Notes under the pieces: generated by a model
The model's input: the letters and a program-made list of their open reading frames with translations, nothing else
Told to the model about the DNA's origin: nothing
The model's database searches: none
Program-made: the position numbers and the translations under genes
Assembly: GCA_014377395.1 (NCBI GenBank)
Contig: JACMPS010000251.1
Location: 1-6,775, forward strand
Source of the DNA: Chthonomonadaceae bacterium
Lineage (GTDB): Bacteria > Armatimonadota > Chthonomonadetes > Chthonomonadales > Chthonomonadaceae
Length of the DNA: 6,775 nucleotides
Direction of reading: 5' to 3'
In this document: positions 1 to 5,181 of the stretch, in pieces
How the letters are laid out: each line of letters opens with the position of its first letter
Numbering within the stretch: position 1 is the first letter of the stretch

Positions 1-784
1 GCGAATTCTTCAGAATCATTGGTTTCGGTGAGACCCCGACGAAAATCTCAGTGAGACGGCTGACGACAAAAGCTTGCACACGTTCGATGTCCGCGTCGCG
101 ATACAGCGTTTCTTCGTCCTCGAAAAGAGTGATGCTTTCCTGAGTGGAATAAAACTCGTTTTTCCAATCCTCCGTGCCAAAAGTTTTCGTCAACCGTTCC
201 GCCCATTCCTTTGGGGGTTCACCCGCGTTAGGCAGTGTCCGAAGAACCGTTGAGACCGGGAAAAGCATCCATAAGTCAATTCCTTTGGTCTTCGCGAGGG
301 TTTCAAGCAGTGGCCATTCGACTTGCATCCCGAAAGGATCGAGAAAAACAACCGCACGGTTTCTCTTCCAGTCGGTTTGTGCACACCAGCGAGAAAGAAC
401 CTCGTTCGCATCTCCCAGTAGTGTTTCGGTGCTACGTAATGGGTATTCCGAAACTGTTTTTTCCAGTTCTCGAAAGGCAATCTGGTTTTTTTCGATGAAA
501 ACGTAGTGATCGAACGGGCTGTCGAGTTCGAGTGCGTTGCGGACGCTTCCCTTGAAAAACGCCTGCAACTGTGGCTCGTCCTCTGCGGAGAACAAAGGCT
601 CCTGAACAATCATTTCGCCTCTGGAAGTGCGCTGTCCTGTATGAGCAAAGGCATCCACATAGATCGTTCTAAGGAATTTTGCCTTCTCATTTCCGGTGAA
701 AATGGTGCGATAAGCGATCAGATAAGCGCGAACGATGCGTAACTTGTCCTCTGTCCAACTGCCACCGAATCCCGTTCTTTTCAT
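1..784 (-). CDS. tcmP: Three-Cys-motif partner protein TcmP, 3' end beyond window
   Basis: The minus-strand frame is open from the ATG at 784 to the left edge, giving 261 complete codons with no stop, so the C-terminus is missing. The protein has the layout of the TcmP family, which looks like a Rossmann-type methyltransferase fold. An N-terminal W-T-E-D-K-L segment lies at residues 10-15. A motif-I-like YVDAFAHTG follows at 42-50, where relatives usually have YVDxFAGPG. An acidic strand end FIEK is at 96-99, GDAN at 124-127, and FLDPFGMQVEW at 147-157 is the most diagnostic block. The start is supported by GAGGGAG six bases upstream. Relatives are named for a gene partner, a three-cysteine radical-SAM-like Gp37/Gp68-type protein. 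That partner is not in this window and could lie beyond the left edge. The catalytic activity of the family is not established, and His48-Thr49 in place of Gly-Pro may alter cofactor binding. The family call is fairly sure; the function is open. Confidence 0.8.
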   Translation of the reverse strand, partial: MKRTGFGGSWTEDKLRIVRAYLIAYRTIFTGNEKAKFLRTIYVDAFAHTGQRTSRGEMIVQEPLFSAEDEPQLQAFFKGSVRNALELDSPFDHYVFIEKNQIAFRELEKTVSEYPLRSTETLLGDANEVLSRWCAQTDWKRNRAVVFLDPFGMQVEWPLLETLAKTKGIDLWMLFPVSTVLRTLPNAGEPPKEWAERLTKTFGTEDWKNEFYSTQESITLFEDEETLYRDADIERVQAFVVSRLTEIFVGVSPKPMILKNS

Positions 785-790
785 CTGGGT

Positions 791-806
791 CTCCCTCTTA
801 TACTAG
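791..806 (-). promoter_or_regulatory. -10-like box and Shine-Dalgarno of the TcmP gene
   Basis: Reading the minus strand, TAGTAT (805-800) is followed immediately by the purine-rich GAGGGAG (797-791), then six bases, then ATG at 784. The leader would be very short, roughly 10-15 nt. No convincing -35 box is visible at the expected distance. The Shine-Dalgarno is clear; the -10 assignment is inferred from spacing and sequence only. Confidence 0.45.
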
Positions 807-840
807 AACTCTATCGGTAGAAACATCTCCACTAAAAGGG

Positions 841-860
841 AGTATACCCTAAGTAAGAAG
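841..860 (+). promoter_or_regulatory. AGTATACCC motif copy (a), orphan promoter-like site
   Basis: AGTATACCCTAAGTAAGAAG matches the site at 2757-2776 at 17 of 20 positions, and the shorter copy at 5993 also resembles it. As a -10 box (TATACC) it would start plus-strand transcription near 853, about 200 bases before the next plus gene at 1050. No convincing ORF begins directly after it, so it may start a long leader or an unseen small RNA, or be a protein-binding site. GTATAC is self-complementary, so the minus-strand reading (TATACT) could serve the TcmP gene instead. Confidence 0.35.
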
Positions 861-921
861 AATTCATCTCTTCCCGTGCCGGCAAAAAGAACAAAGAGGG
901 ATCAGCCTGTTTTCTCGTTAG

Positions 922-938
922 GGCACAATTAGAGTGCC
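922..938. other. Short hairpin in divergent intergenic region
   Basis: GGCAC (922-926) and GTGCC (934-938) form a perfect 5-bp stem with a 7-base AT-rich loop. No T-run follows it on either strand, so it is not an obvious terminator. A weaker TTCCC/GGGAA pair sits at 1008-1023 just before the next gene. The rest of 807-1049 shows nothing recognisable apart from the AGTATACCC site and the -10 at 1039. Confidence 0.25.
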
Positions 939-1038
939 TGACTCTCAATGAACTGAGCCAGGTGCCATCAATGCATGAATGATGATAACCCCCTCCATTG
1001 AAAAAACTTCCCATTCGCGGGAAAAGAGAGCAACAGGG

Positions 1039-1044
1039 TACAAT
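1039..1044 (+). promoter_or_regulatory. -10 box implying a leaderless mRNA
   Basis: TACAAT ends only five bases before the ATG at 1050. A start site 6-8 bases after a -10 box would fall on the A of the start codon, so the transcript would be leaderless. No Shine-Dalgarno lies in the preceding 20 bases, which agrees with this. No good -35 hexamer is seen at 16-18 bp. Confidence 0.4.
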
Positions 1045-1049
1045 CGGCT

Positions 1050-1838
1050 ATGAAATCACTCACCGTCATACCCGAAGAAGAGGCACTGCCCGAAGACCTT
1101 GCAATCATCCTGACAAGAGCGCAAGCCCGAAACGAAAAGTCCCTCCAGCACCTGAATAAATTATCAAACGTTATATCATGGTTGGGTTTCTCCTCTTTGA
1201 TTTTCGCAGGGAATTTTCATAGTATTCCCTCATTCGTTATAATAGCGATTATTTTTATTCTCGGAGCTCATTTCATCTTTTCGTCATGGATGTGCAGAAA
1301 GAAAAACGGTAATGGACTGGACGAGCGTGACCTTGAGCAACTCGCTACGATCAATGATAAGCGCGTCCTTAAAGTTTTGTTGAGTATTACCTTTGTTCGT
1401 TCAAACAAAACCCTTTCTTTGCAATGCGAAAAACTTCTCAAGTATTGGTTGCCCCTCTTGACTTCCGAAGATACTGATTTCCTGAATAAGCAACAGAAAA
1501 ATATATTGGCTAGTGGTTTACGTACCTTCCGAGATGATTTAACGTGGGAAGTCCTTAGAGTATTGGAACTTATTGGTGATGGAAATCAATCGTCTTTTCT
1601 CAAAAAGTGGAGGCATAACCAGCATGATATGCGCGAAAAACCCGAACTTGAAAGGGCGTACACCTCCTGCGTCTCGGCGATTGAAGCCCGTGCCGCCCTG
1701 AGTCTCCCTAGCACACAATTGCTCCGCCCCTCTTCCCCGACTGACGGAGCCGACACTTACCTGCGCCCCGTCACGCACAAGCCTGATGAAGACGCCGACA
1801 CCCTCCTCCGTGCCGAGTTGGGAGAGAAAGAAGAGTAA
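1050..1838 (+). CDS. Uncharacterised membrane-anchored protein with HEAT-like domain
   Basis: This 262-residue protein is not one I recognise. A short acidic N-terminus leads into a helix, then two hydrophobic segments (about 41-54 and 59-81) separated by a tight turn. They end in a basic CRKK stretch at 82-85, so the protein is probably a membrane hairpin with both ends in the cytoplasm. Residues about 95-217 are helical. The segment around 167-187 (VLRVLELIGDG...FLKKW) looks like a HEAT/armadillo repeat pair, which suggests protein-protein interaction. The tail (218-262) is Pro/Asp/Thr-rich and probably disordered, with three related motifs: STQLLRP (221-227), DTYLRP (235-240) and DTLLRA (250-255). 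The ATG is preceded by a -10 box and no RBS. The gene body is about 39% GC from 1141 to 1620, then rises to about 63% over 1681-1800. It faces the wecG-like gene across a terminator hairpin. No catalytic motif is visible; a scaffold or sensor role is a guess. Confidence 0.75.
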   Translation: MKSLTVIPEEEALPEDLAIILTRAQARNEKSLQHLNKLSNVISWLGFSSLIFAGNFHSIPSFVIIAIIFILGAHFIFSSWMCRKKNGNGLDERDLEQLATINDKRVLKVLLSITFVRSNKTLSLQCEKLLKYWLPLLTSEDTDFLNKQQKNILASGLRTFRDDLTWEVLRVLELIGDGNQSSFLKKWRHNQHDMREKPELERAYTSCVSAIEARAALSLPSTQLLRPSSPTDGADTYLRPVTHKPDEDADTLLRAELGEKEE

Positions 1839-1868
1839 ATTGCCGTCGTCAATGACCTGATGAAAATC

Positions 1869-1893
1869 GAGGCATAAAAACTGCCTCTTCTTT
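1869..1893 (+). terminator. Intrinsic terminator between convergent genes
   Basis: GAGGCA (1869-1874) pairs perfectly with TGCCTC (1882-1887) around the loop TAAAAAC, and TTCTTT follows. It lies 30 bases after the stop of the membrane protein gene. On the opposite strand the same hairpin is followed by GATTTTC, so it may also stop the wecG-like transcript arriving from the right. Confidence 0.7.
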
Positions 1894-1916
1894 GCATTCA
1901 CACGCGCCAAAACTCC

Positions 1917-2744
1917 CTATCCTCTCACCCCCTTTTCCCGCGTGGAAAGAACGTGCTTCACGAACTTAGGTAGGAGCAGAACTTTGTTGAGTTTCTTCGG
2001 ATTTTTGATCACGCGCCAGCACCATTCCAGCTTTAACTTCTGGAAGAGAACCGGGGCGCGTTTCACCGTGCCGGAAAGAACATCGAAGGTTCCGCCAACC
2101 CCGATAGAGACCGGAACGCCGATCTCACGAGCATGAGCACGAATCCATTTCTCCTGTTTCGGAATGCCGAAGGCAACGCAGAGAATGTCGGGCTTTGTTG
2201 CTTTAATCTCTTCGAGGATGCCCGGAACCTGTTCAGAAGTGAAGAAGCCGTCGTGCGTCCCCACCACAAGACACCCCGGATACCTTTCGCACATTTTGCG
2301 GGAGGCGAGTTCCGCGACGCCGGGAGCCGCCCCGAAAAAGAAAATTCGATAGTTTTGTGAAGAGGAGAGCGCACATAAACGCTCGACGAGTTCCACCCCG
2401 GAAACCCGTTCCTGCAACGGCGTCCCCCGCTTTTTCGCACCCCACAACACGCCCACACTGTCCGGCGTCACGAGGGCAGCCCCCCGAATGATCTCCGCGA
2501 GTTCTTTATCTTCCTGCGCGGTCACAAGCATGGAGGCGTCGGCGGTCACGACATGATGCACCCCGACTGAGTGGACAAAAGTGTGAATTTGTGCGAGTGC
2601 GCCCTCCATTGTCACATTGTGAACGGGCAAACCAAGCAACTGAATCGTCATGGGAGGCGCAATTTTTGGAAGGGTCACAGTATCTTTCTGAAGCGTGGAG
2701 GGCATAAGAACGTCTTTCGCGGGTATCCTGTTAGAATAAATCAT
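1917..2744 (-). CDS. WecG/TagA/CpsF family glycosyltransferase (GT26)
   Basis: GT26 enzymes transfer N-acetylmannosamine-type sugars from UDP donors onto undecaprenyl-linked GlcNAc at the inner membrane face, building wall teichoic acid, enterobacterial common antigen or exopolysaccharide. The 275-residue protein shows the family blocks: LLGLPVHNVTMEGAL at 36-50, VTADASML at 66-73, the active-site region LVTPDSVGVLW at 91-101, FFFGAAPGVAE, GTHDGFF, DILCVAFGIPKQEKWI, GVGGTFDVLSGTVKRAP, and a basic, aromatic C-terminal appendage that in TagA mediates membrane docking. T67 and D95 are 28 residues apart, like the T37/D65 pair described for TagA, so about 30 N-terminal residues are extra. M14 (ATG at 2705) or M32 may be the real start, since no Shine-Dalgarno precedes any of the three. 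DS replaces the usual DG after the catalytic Asp. No other polysaccharide genes flank it, so the acceptor is unknown. Family call sure; exact product not. Confidence 0.9.
   Translation of the reverse strand: MIYSNRIPAKDVLMPSTLQKDTVTLPKIAPPMTIQLLGLPVHNVTMEGALAQIHTFVHSVGVHHVVTADASMLVTAQEDKELAEIIRGAALVTPDSVGVLWGAKKRGTPLQERVSGVELVERLCALSSSQNYRIFFFGAAPGVAELASRKMCERYPGCLVVGTHDGFFTSEQVPGILEEIKATKPDILCVAFGIPKQEKWIRAHAREIGVPVSIGVGGTFDVLSGTVKRAPVLFQKLKLEWCWRVIKNPKKLNKVLLLPKFVKHVLSTREKGVRG
2721..2729 (-). promoter_or_regulatory. AGGATACCC motif inside the 5' end of the glycosyltransferase ORF
   Basis: On the minus strand AGGATACCC (2729-2721) is followed by GCGAAAGACGTTCTT and the in-frame ATG at 2705 (M14). 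It differs from the AGTATACCC sites by one base and also precedes a start codon by a short distance. If it acts as a -10 box, M14 is the true start and the first 13 codons assigned here are untranslated promoter. Inference only. Confidence 0.3.
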
Positions 2745-2756
2745 TCGATCTTAAAA

Positions 2757-2776
2757 AGTATACCCGAAGAGAGAAG
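2757..2776. promoter_or_regulatory. AGTATACCC motif copy (b), divergent promoter of wecG-like gene and nusB-folD
   Basis: AGTATACCCGAAGAGAGAAG sits between divergently transcribed genes. GTATAC (2758-2763) is a palindrome, so the site can be read as -10 TATACC on the plus strand and -10 TATACT on the minus strand. The minus-strand start would then lie near 2750, leaving about 5-6 nt before the first ATG of the glycosyltransferase. On the plus strand, transcription starting near 2771 gives nusB a leader of about 80 nt. That leader would begin just before an ATG at 2777 that is out of frame with nusB. Confidence 0.45.
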
Positions 2777-2850
2777 ATGAGCGGGGCAAGAGAAGACAGG
2801 CTTGAGTTTTCCTGCTTCGGCTCCCGCTTTTCTCCTCAGAAAGAAATGGC

Positions 2851-3909
2851 TTGGTCAGTTCAAGACGTATCGCCCGTGAATGGGCCCTCAGAATTCTCTA
2901 TCAGGCGGAAGTCGGAAAAACCGACATCCCCGAATCGCAGAAGTCTTCACTCGAAACCCTCCGCAAACAGTTTGTTGCGCTCGGTTCGCGCAATGCTTCC
3001 GGGTCGCAACTCGAAGACATCTGCCTTAATTATTTCACCGGGGAACTCAAGGATAATCTCCGTTTGCTCTCCCCGCCACAGGACAGGGCGTTCGGGATCG
3101 GGGCGGAGCGGCTTTGTGCGGATATGCCCTACTGGTACGAGGCACGACTGGAAAAAGCGTTTAAGACCGTCGCTCCCGGCGTGATTCTGTCGCCCTCCTA
3201 TCTGCTCGATCCTCAGCCCGACAGCCGCTTTTTTCCTCCGGTAAATCTTGAGGAAGACGAACTCATGGGTCACTTCCAGAAACTCGATCCCGGAGCCAAA
3301 ACTCGTTATCGCTACTTTGTGAATGAAGCGCGGGTAGAACTCCCCAAACTTATCGCCAACGATCTCAAAACGGACTCGAAGGCGTTTGCAAAGGTGTTGT
3401 GGGCGGAGCGTCCCACATTTGTCGGCTCCGGCGAACTGCACTCCTATCTACTGGAAAAGCGGATCGAACACAACGCATTTTTGATGACGCGCTGGAAAAA
3501 GGTTGGGGCGGTTTGTCGCAAGCAGATGAGTGATTGGCTTTATACCGCGTCGTTTGTGTGCCGCCTTACCGATGGCATCGCCGGGGTGCAAAGCGAAATT
3601 GACAAGGCGATTTCTCTTCTGTCACCGGAGTACAAAATTCAGCGTATGGTCGCCGTTGATCGCAACATTTTGCGGCTTGCCGGATGGGAATTGATGCACG
3701 CGCCCGATATTCCCGTCACCGCCACGATCAACGAAGCGGTTGAAATCGCCAAAAAATACTCGACGGAGGACAGCGGACGTTTTGTCAACGGCGTTCTCGG
3801 TGCGCTCGCCAATCAGTATCCCAAATCAAAGGCGAAAGCTACTCACGCTGAAGACTTTTTGCCAGAAATCGAACTGCCCGAACTTTCTGAACTCGATGAG
3901 GAAGCCTGA
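2851..3909 (+). CDS. nusB: NusB-type antitermination factor with large internal insertion
   Basis: NusB binds boxA RNA together with NusE (S10) and supports rRNA antitermination. Typical NusB is about 130-160 residues and all-helical; this one is 352. The first helix is intact (SSRRIAREWALRILYQAEVG, residues 3-22). The family's second half resumes near 231 (FVCRLTDGIAGVQSEIDKAI) and continues with MVAVDRNILRLAGWELM from 266, the segment containing INEAVEIAKKY, and SGRFVNGVLGALA around 308-320. Between these lie about 200 residues where about 40 are normal, so roughly 165 are extra. They are charged and apparently helical, without a motif I recognise. An acidic tail (about 328-352) follows the last helix. 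The start is a TTG at 2851, chosen because it falls a few residues before the conserved Arg-rich helix. The frame is closed upstream by TGA at 2803 and has no ATG or GTG between. The RBS is weak (AGAAAGAA). folD follows after 3 bp. NusB identity is sure from the C-terminal half; the role of the insertion is unknown. Confidence 0.88.
   Translation: MVSSRRIAREWALRILYQAEVGKTDIPESQKSSLETLRKQFVALGSRNASGSQLEDICLNYFTGELKDNLRLLSPPQDRAFGIGAERLCADMPYWYEARLEKAFKTVAPGVILSPSYLLDPQPDSRFFPPVNLEEDELMGHFQKLDPGAKTRYRYFVNEARVELPKLIANDLKTDSKAFAKVLWAERPTFVGSGELHSYLLEKRIEHNAFLMTRWKKVGAVCRKQMSDWLYTASFVCRLTDGIAGVQSEIDKAISLLSPEYKIQRMVAVDRNILRLAGWELMHAPDIPVTATINEAVEIAKKYSTEDSGRFVNGVLGALANQYPKSKAKATHAEDFLPEIELPELSELDEEA
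3898..3904 (+). promoter_or_regulatory. Shine-Dalgarno of folD within nusB
   Basis: GAGGAAG lies in the last codons of nusB, eight bases before the folD ATG at 3913. This fixes the folD start and supports translational coupling with nusB. Confidence 0.75.
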
Positions 3910-3912
3910 ATC

Positions 3913-4785
3913 ATGCCCCCCGAACCCGTCGCCGTTCTGCTCGATGGAACCGCCACTGCCAAACAAATTCGCCTTGAACTCAAATCCGAAGTCTCCGCTC
4001 TCCTTCAGGAGAAAGGCATCGTGCCGCACCTCGCCGCTGTTCTTATCGGTGAGGACTCCGCCTCACAAACCTACGTGAGCATGAAGGAAAAGGCGTGTCG
4101 GCAGGTCGGCATGACCGGCTCTATTCACCGCTTGCCTTCTACTGCAACGCAAGCGGAAGCCGAAGCCCTTGTACGTGGCTTAAATGAGGACCCGGCGATT
4201 TCCGGTATTCTCGTGCAACACCCCCTCCCGAAACATTTGCACGAACCCGCTGTACTCGATTGCGTCTCCCCAAACAAGGATGTGGACGGCATTGCACGAA
4301 TGAGCCTCGGAGGTCTGATCAATGGCGAACCTGCGTTTCCGTCCTGTACTCCGGCGGGCATTATCGAACTTATGGACAGGTACGGGATCGAGATTGAAGG
4401 GAAACACGCAGTGGTTGTCGGGCGAAGCATCATTCTTGGTAAGCCCGTTGCGATGATGCTTCTCAATCGCAACGCCACCGTCACTATTTGCCACTCTCGC
4501 ACTCACAATCTAGGGGATTTTACCCGTCAGGCGGACATTCTTGTGGCGGCTGTCGGGCGTGCCGAACTGATCACGGGGGATATGGTGAAGCCGGGAGCCG
4601 CCGTTCTCGACGCGGGATATAATCGTGTCGAGGGAAAAAACCATGATGTCGGCGACGTTCACTTTGAGAGTGCCTTGCGCGTGGCAGGCTATATCACACC
4701 TGTTCCCGGCGGCGTAGGCCCCATGACAATTGCAATCCTTTTGCGAAACACATTTAACGCGGCGAGAGGAAGAGTCGGCGTTTAG
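3913..4785 (+). CDS. folD: Bifunctional methylenetetrahydrofolate dehydrogenase / methenyltetrahydrofolate cyclohydrolase
   Basis: FolD oxidises 5,10-methylene-THF with NADP and hydrolyses the methenyl product to 10-formyl-THF, feeding purine and formyl-methionine synthesis in the cytosol. At 290 residues it has the normal family length. The catalytic block YVSMKEKAC carries Tyr54 and Lys58. GILVQHPLP has the substrate-site Gln102. SPNKDVDG carries Asp125, and PSCTPAGI is at 143-150. The nucleotide-binding loop VVVGRSIILGKP is at 167-178, and the signature PVPGGVGPMT at 263-272. Two small departures from the commonest form are His103 for Leu in the Q-L-P-L-P motif and Ile173 for the frequent Asn in GRSNIVGKP; both are near rather than at catalytic residues. 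It follows nusB by 3 bp with its SD inside nusB, so the pair is one operon. In Bacillus-type operons xseA follows; here the operon ends in a repeat-rich gap. No clear T-tailed terminator directly follows the stop. Confidence 0.97.
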   Translation: MPPEPVAVLLDGTATAKQIRLELKSEVSALLQEKGIVPHLAAVLIGEDSASQTYVSMKEKACRQVGMTGSIHRLPSTATQAEAEALVRGLNEDPAISGILVQHPLPKHLHEPAVLDCVSPNKDVDGIARMSLGGLINGEPAFPSCTPAGIIELMDRYGIEIEGKHAVVVGRSIILGKPVAMMLLNRNATVTICHSRTHNLGDFTRQADILVAAVGRAELITGDMVKPGAAVLDAGYNRVEGKNHDVGDVHFESALRVAGYITPVPGGVGPMTIAILLRNTFNAARGRVGV

Positions 4786-4810
4786 TCTCATTGCAAAGAG
4801 ATTGTGGATG

Positions 4811-4957
4811 ATTTCTTTGTTTCGGCGGTGTCTCAGTAGATTTCGCCGGAACAGGGTGAAATTCCAGCAAAAAATAACGAAACCCCGGCAAAATTTCTTG
4901 AGATTCCGGCAAAATTTTTCGTTGTTACGACGGAGTTTTTCATTGTTTCGGCGGAGT
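4811..4957. repeat. Degenerate tandem repeat, seven 21-bp units
   Basis: Seven consecutive units of exactly 21 bp begin at 4811, 4832, 4853, 4874, 4895, 4916 and 4937, without a phase break; a decayed eighth may span 4958-4978. Each unit carries a GC core in an AT-rich frame. Units 1, 6 and 7 read TTTCGGCGG(T/A)GT or a close variant, unit 2 reads TTTCGCCGGAAC, and units 3-5 read like ATTCCGGCAAAAT. The second class is close to the reverse complement of the first, so a transcript could fold back between units. Being a multiple of three, the period gives heptapeptide-like patterns in open frames on both strands (for example FSLFRRS), but those frames run into folD and are not credible genes. 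The array begins 26 bases after the folD stop. Function unknown; it may be a minisatellite or a 3'-end RNA structure. Confidence 0.8.
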
Positions 4958-4970
4958 TTCTCGAAGAAAC
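4956..4970. other. Hairpin at the end of the 21-bp array
   Basis: GTTTCT (4956-4961) and AGAAAC (4965-4970) pair perfectly around the three-base loop CGA. It overlaps the end of the last clear repeat unit. No T-run follows on the plus strand, so it is a weak terminator candidate at best for the nusB-folD transcript. Confidence 0.4.
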
Positions 4971-4984
4971 GAGGGTTGAAAAAG

Positions 4985-5144
4985 ACCTCACCCCTGATTT
5001 CGTCCAATTCACCCCTCTCCCGTATCCAATTACAAACGGGCGTAGCAAGCGACGCCCCTACATGGTTCGCCCTATTCCCTCATTCTTCGGAGGAGAGGGG
5101 GAGACCGATGAAGAGACGGTTGGCGATGAAGTGAACCTCACCCC
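4985..5144. repeat. Composite nested inverted repeat flanked by 10-bp direct repeats
   Basis: ACCTCACCCC occurs exactly at 4985-4994 and again at 5135-5144. Between them CCCCTCTCC (5012-5020) pairs perfectly with GGAGAGGGG (5092-5100), forming a 9-bp outer stem with a 71-base interior. Inside that interior lies a second hairpin at 5038-5057. The arrangement of short palindromes in a direct-repeat frame resembles a small non-coding repeat element (REP/MITE-like) inserted into, or assembled in, the gap between convergent folD and the TIM-barrel gene. No transposase, tRNA or ORF of note is present. Whether it recurs in the genome cannot be seen from here. Confidence 0.5.
5038..5057. repeat. REP-like palindrome GGGCGT...ACGCCC
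   Basis: GGGCGT (5038-5043) and ACGCCC (5052-5057) form a 6-bp stem, with an additional GC/GC pair possible inside the loop. The sequence continues CCTAC, so the minus strand reads GTAGGGGCGTCGCTTGCTAC. This type of GTAGGGGCG palindrome looks to me like a dispersed intergenic repeat known from several phyla, but I cannot check copy number. It lacks a T-tail, so a role as a bidirectional transcription barrier between folD and the convergent gene is inference. Confidence 0.45.
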
Positions 5145-5181
5145 ACCGAAATAACCGTTTACTGAATAGGAGCCGATGTAA

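Noticed and set aside
174..609. Open frames on both strands over the left-end gene
   Set aside because: They are other-frame shadows of the TcmP reading frame; their translations are low-complexity Ser/Arg-rich and match no family.
832..1014. 60-codon minus-strand frame in the intergenic region
   Set aside because: No RBS, no recognisable protein features, and it spans the hairpin and promoter-like motif; chance open frame.
1008..1023. TTCCC/GGGAA inverted repeat before the gene at 1050 as a terminator or operator
   Set aside because: Only a 5-bp stem with no T-tail; too weak to call.
1539..1910. 123-codon minus-strand frame opposite the membrane protein gene
   Set aside because: Antisense shadow crossing the terminator hairpin, with no family features.
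2777..3184. 135-codon plus-strand frame starting right after the promoter-like motif
   Set aside because: Most of it overlaps nusB in another frame and looks like a shadow; only its start position is interesting and is discussed with the nusB start.
4811..4978. CRISPR-like array
   Set aside because: Units are contiguous 21-bp degenerate repeats with no unique spacers, and there are no cas genes.
4510..5007. Minus-strand open frame with heptapeptide repeats (EKLRRNN type) antisense to the folD end
   Set aside because: The repeats are just the 21-bp array read in frame; the other half is antisense to clearly coding folD, and there is no RBS or family similarity.
4730..5134. Plus-strand open frame with FSLFRRS-type repeats
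   Set aside because: It begins inside folD in another frame and exists because the 21-bp period keeps frames open.
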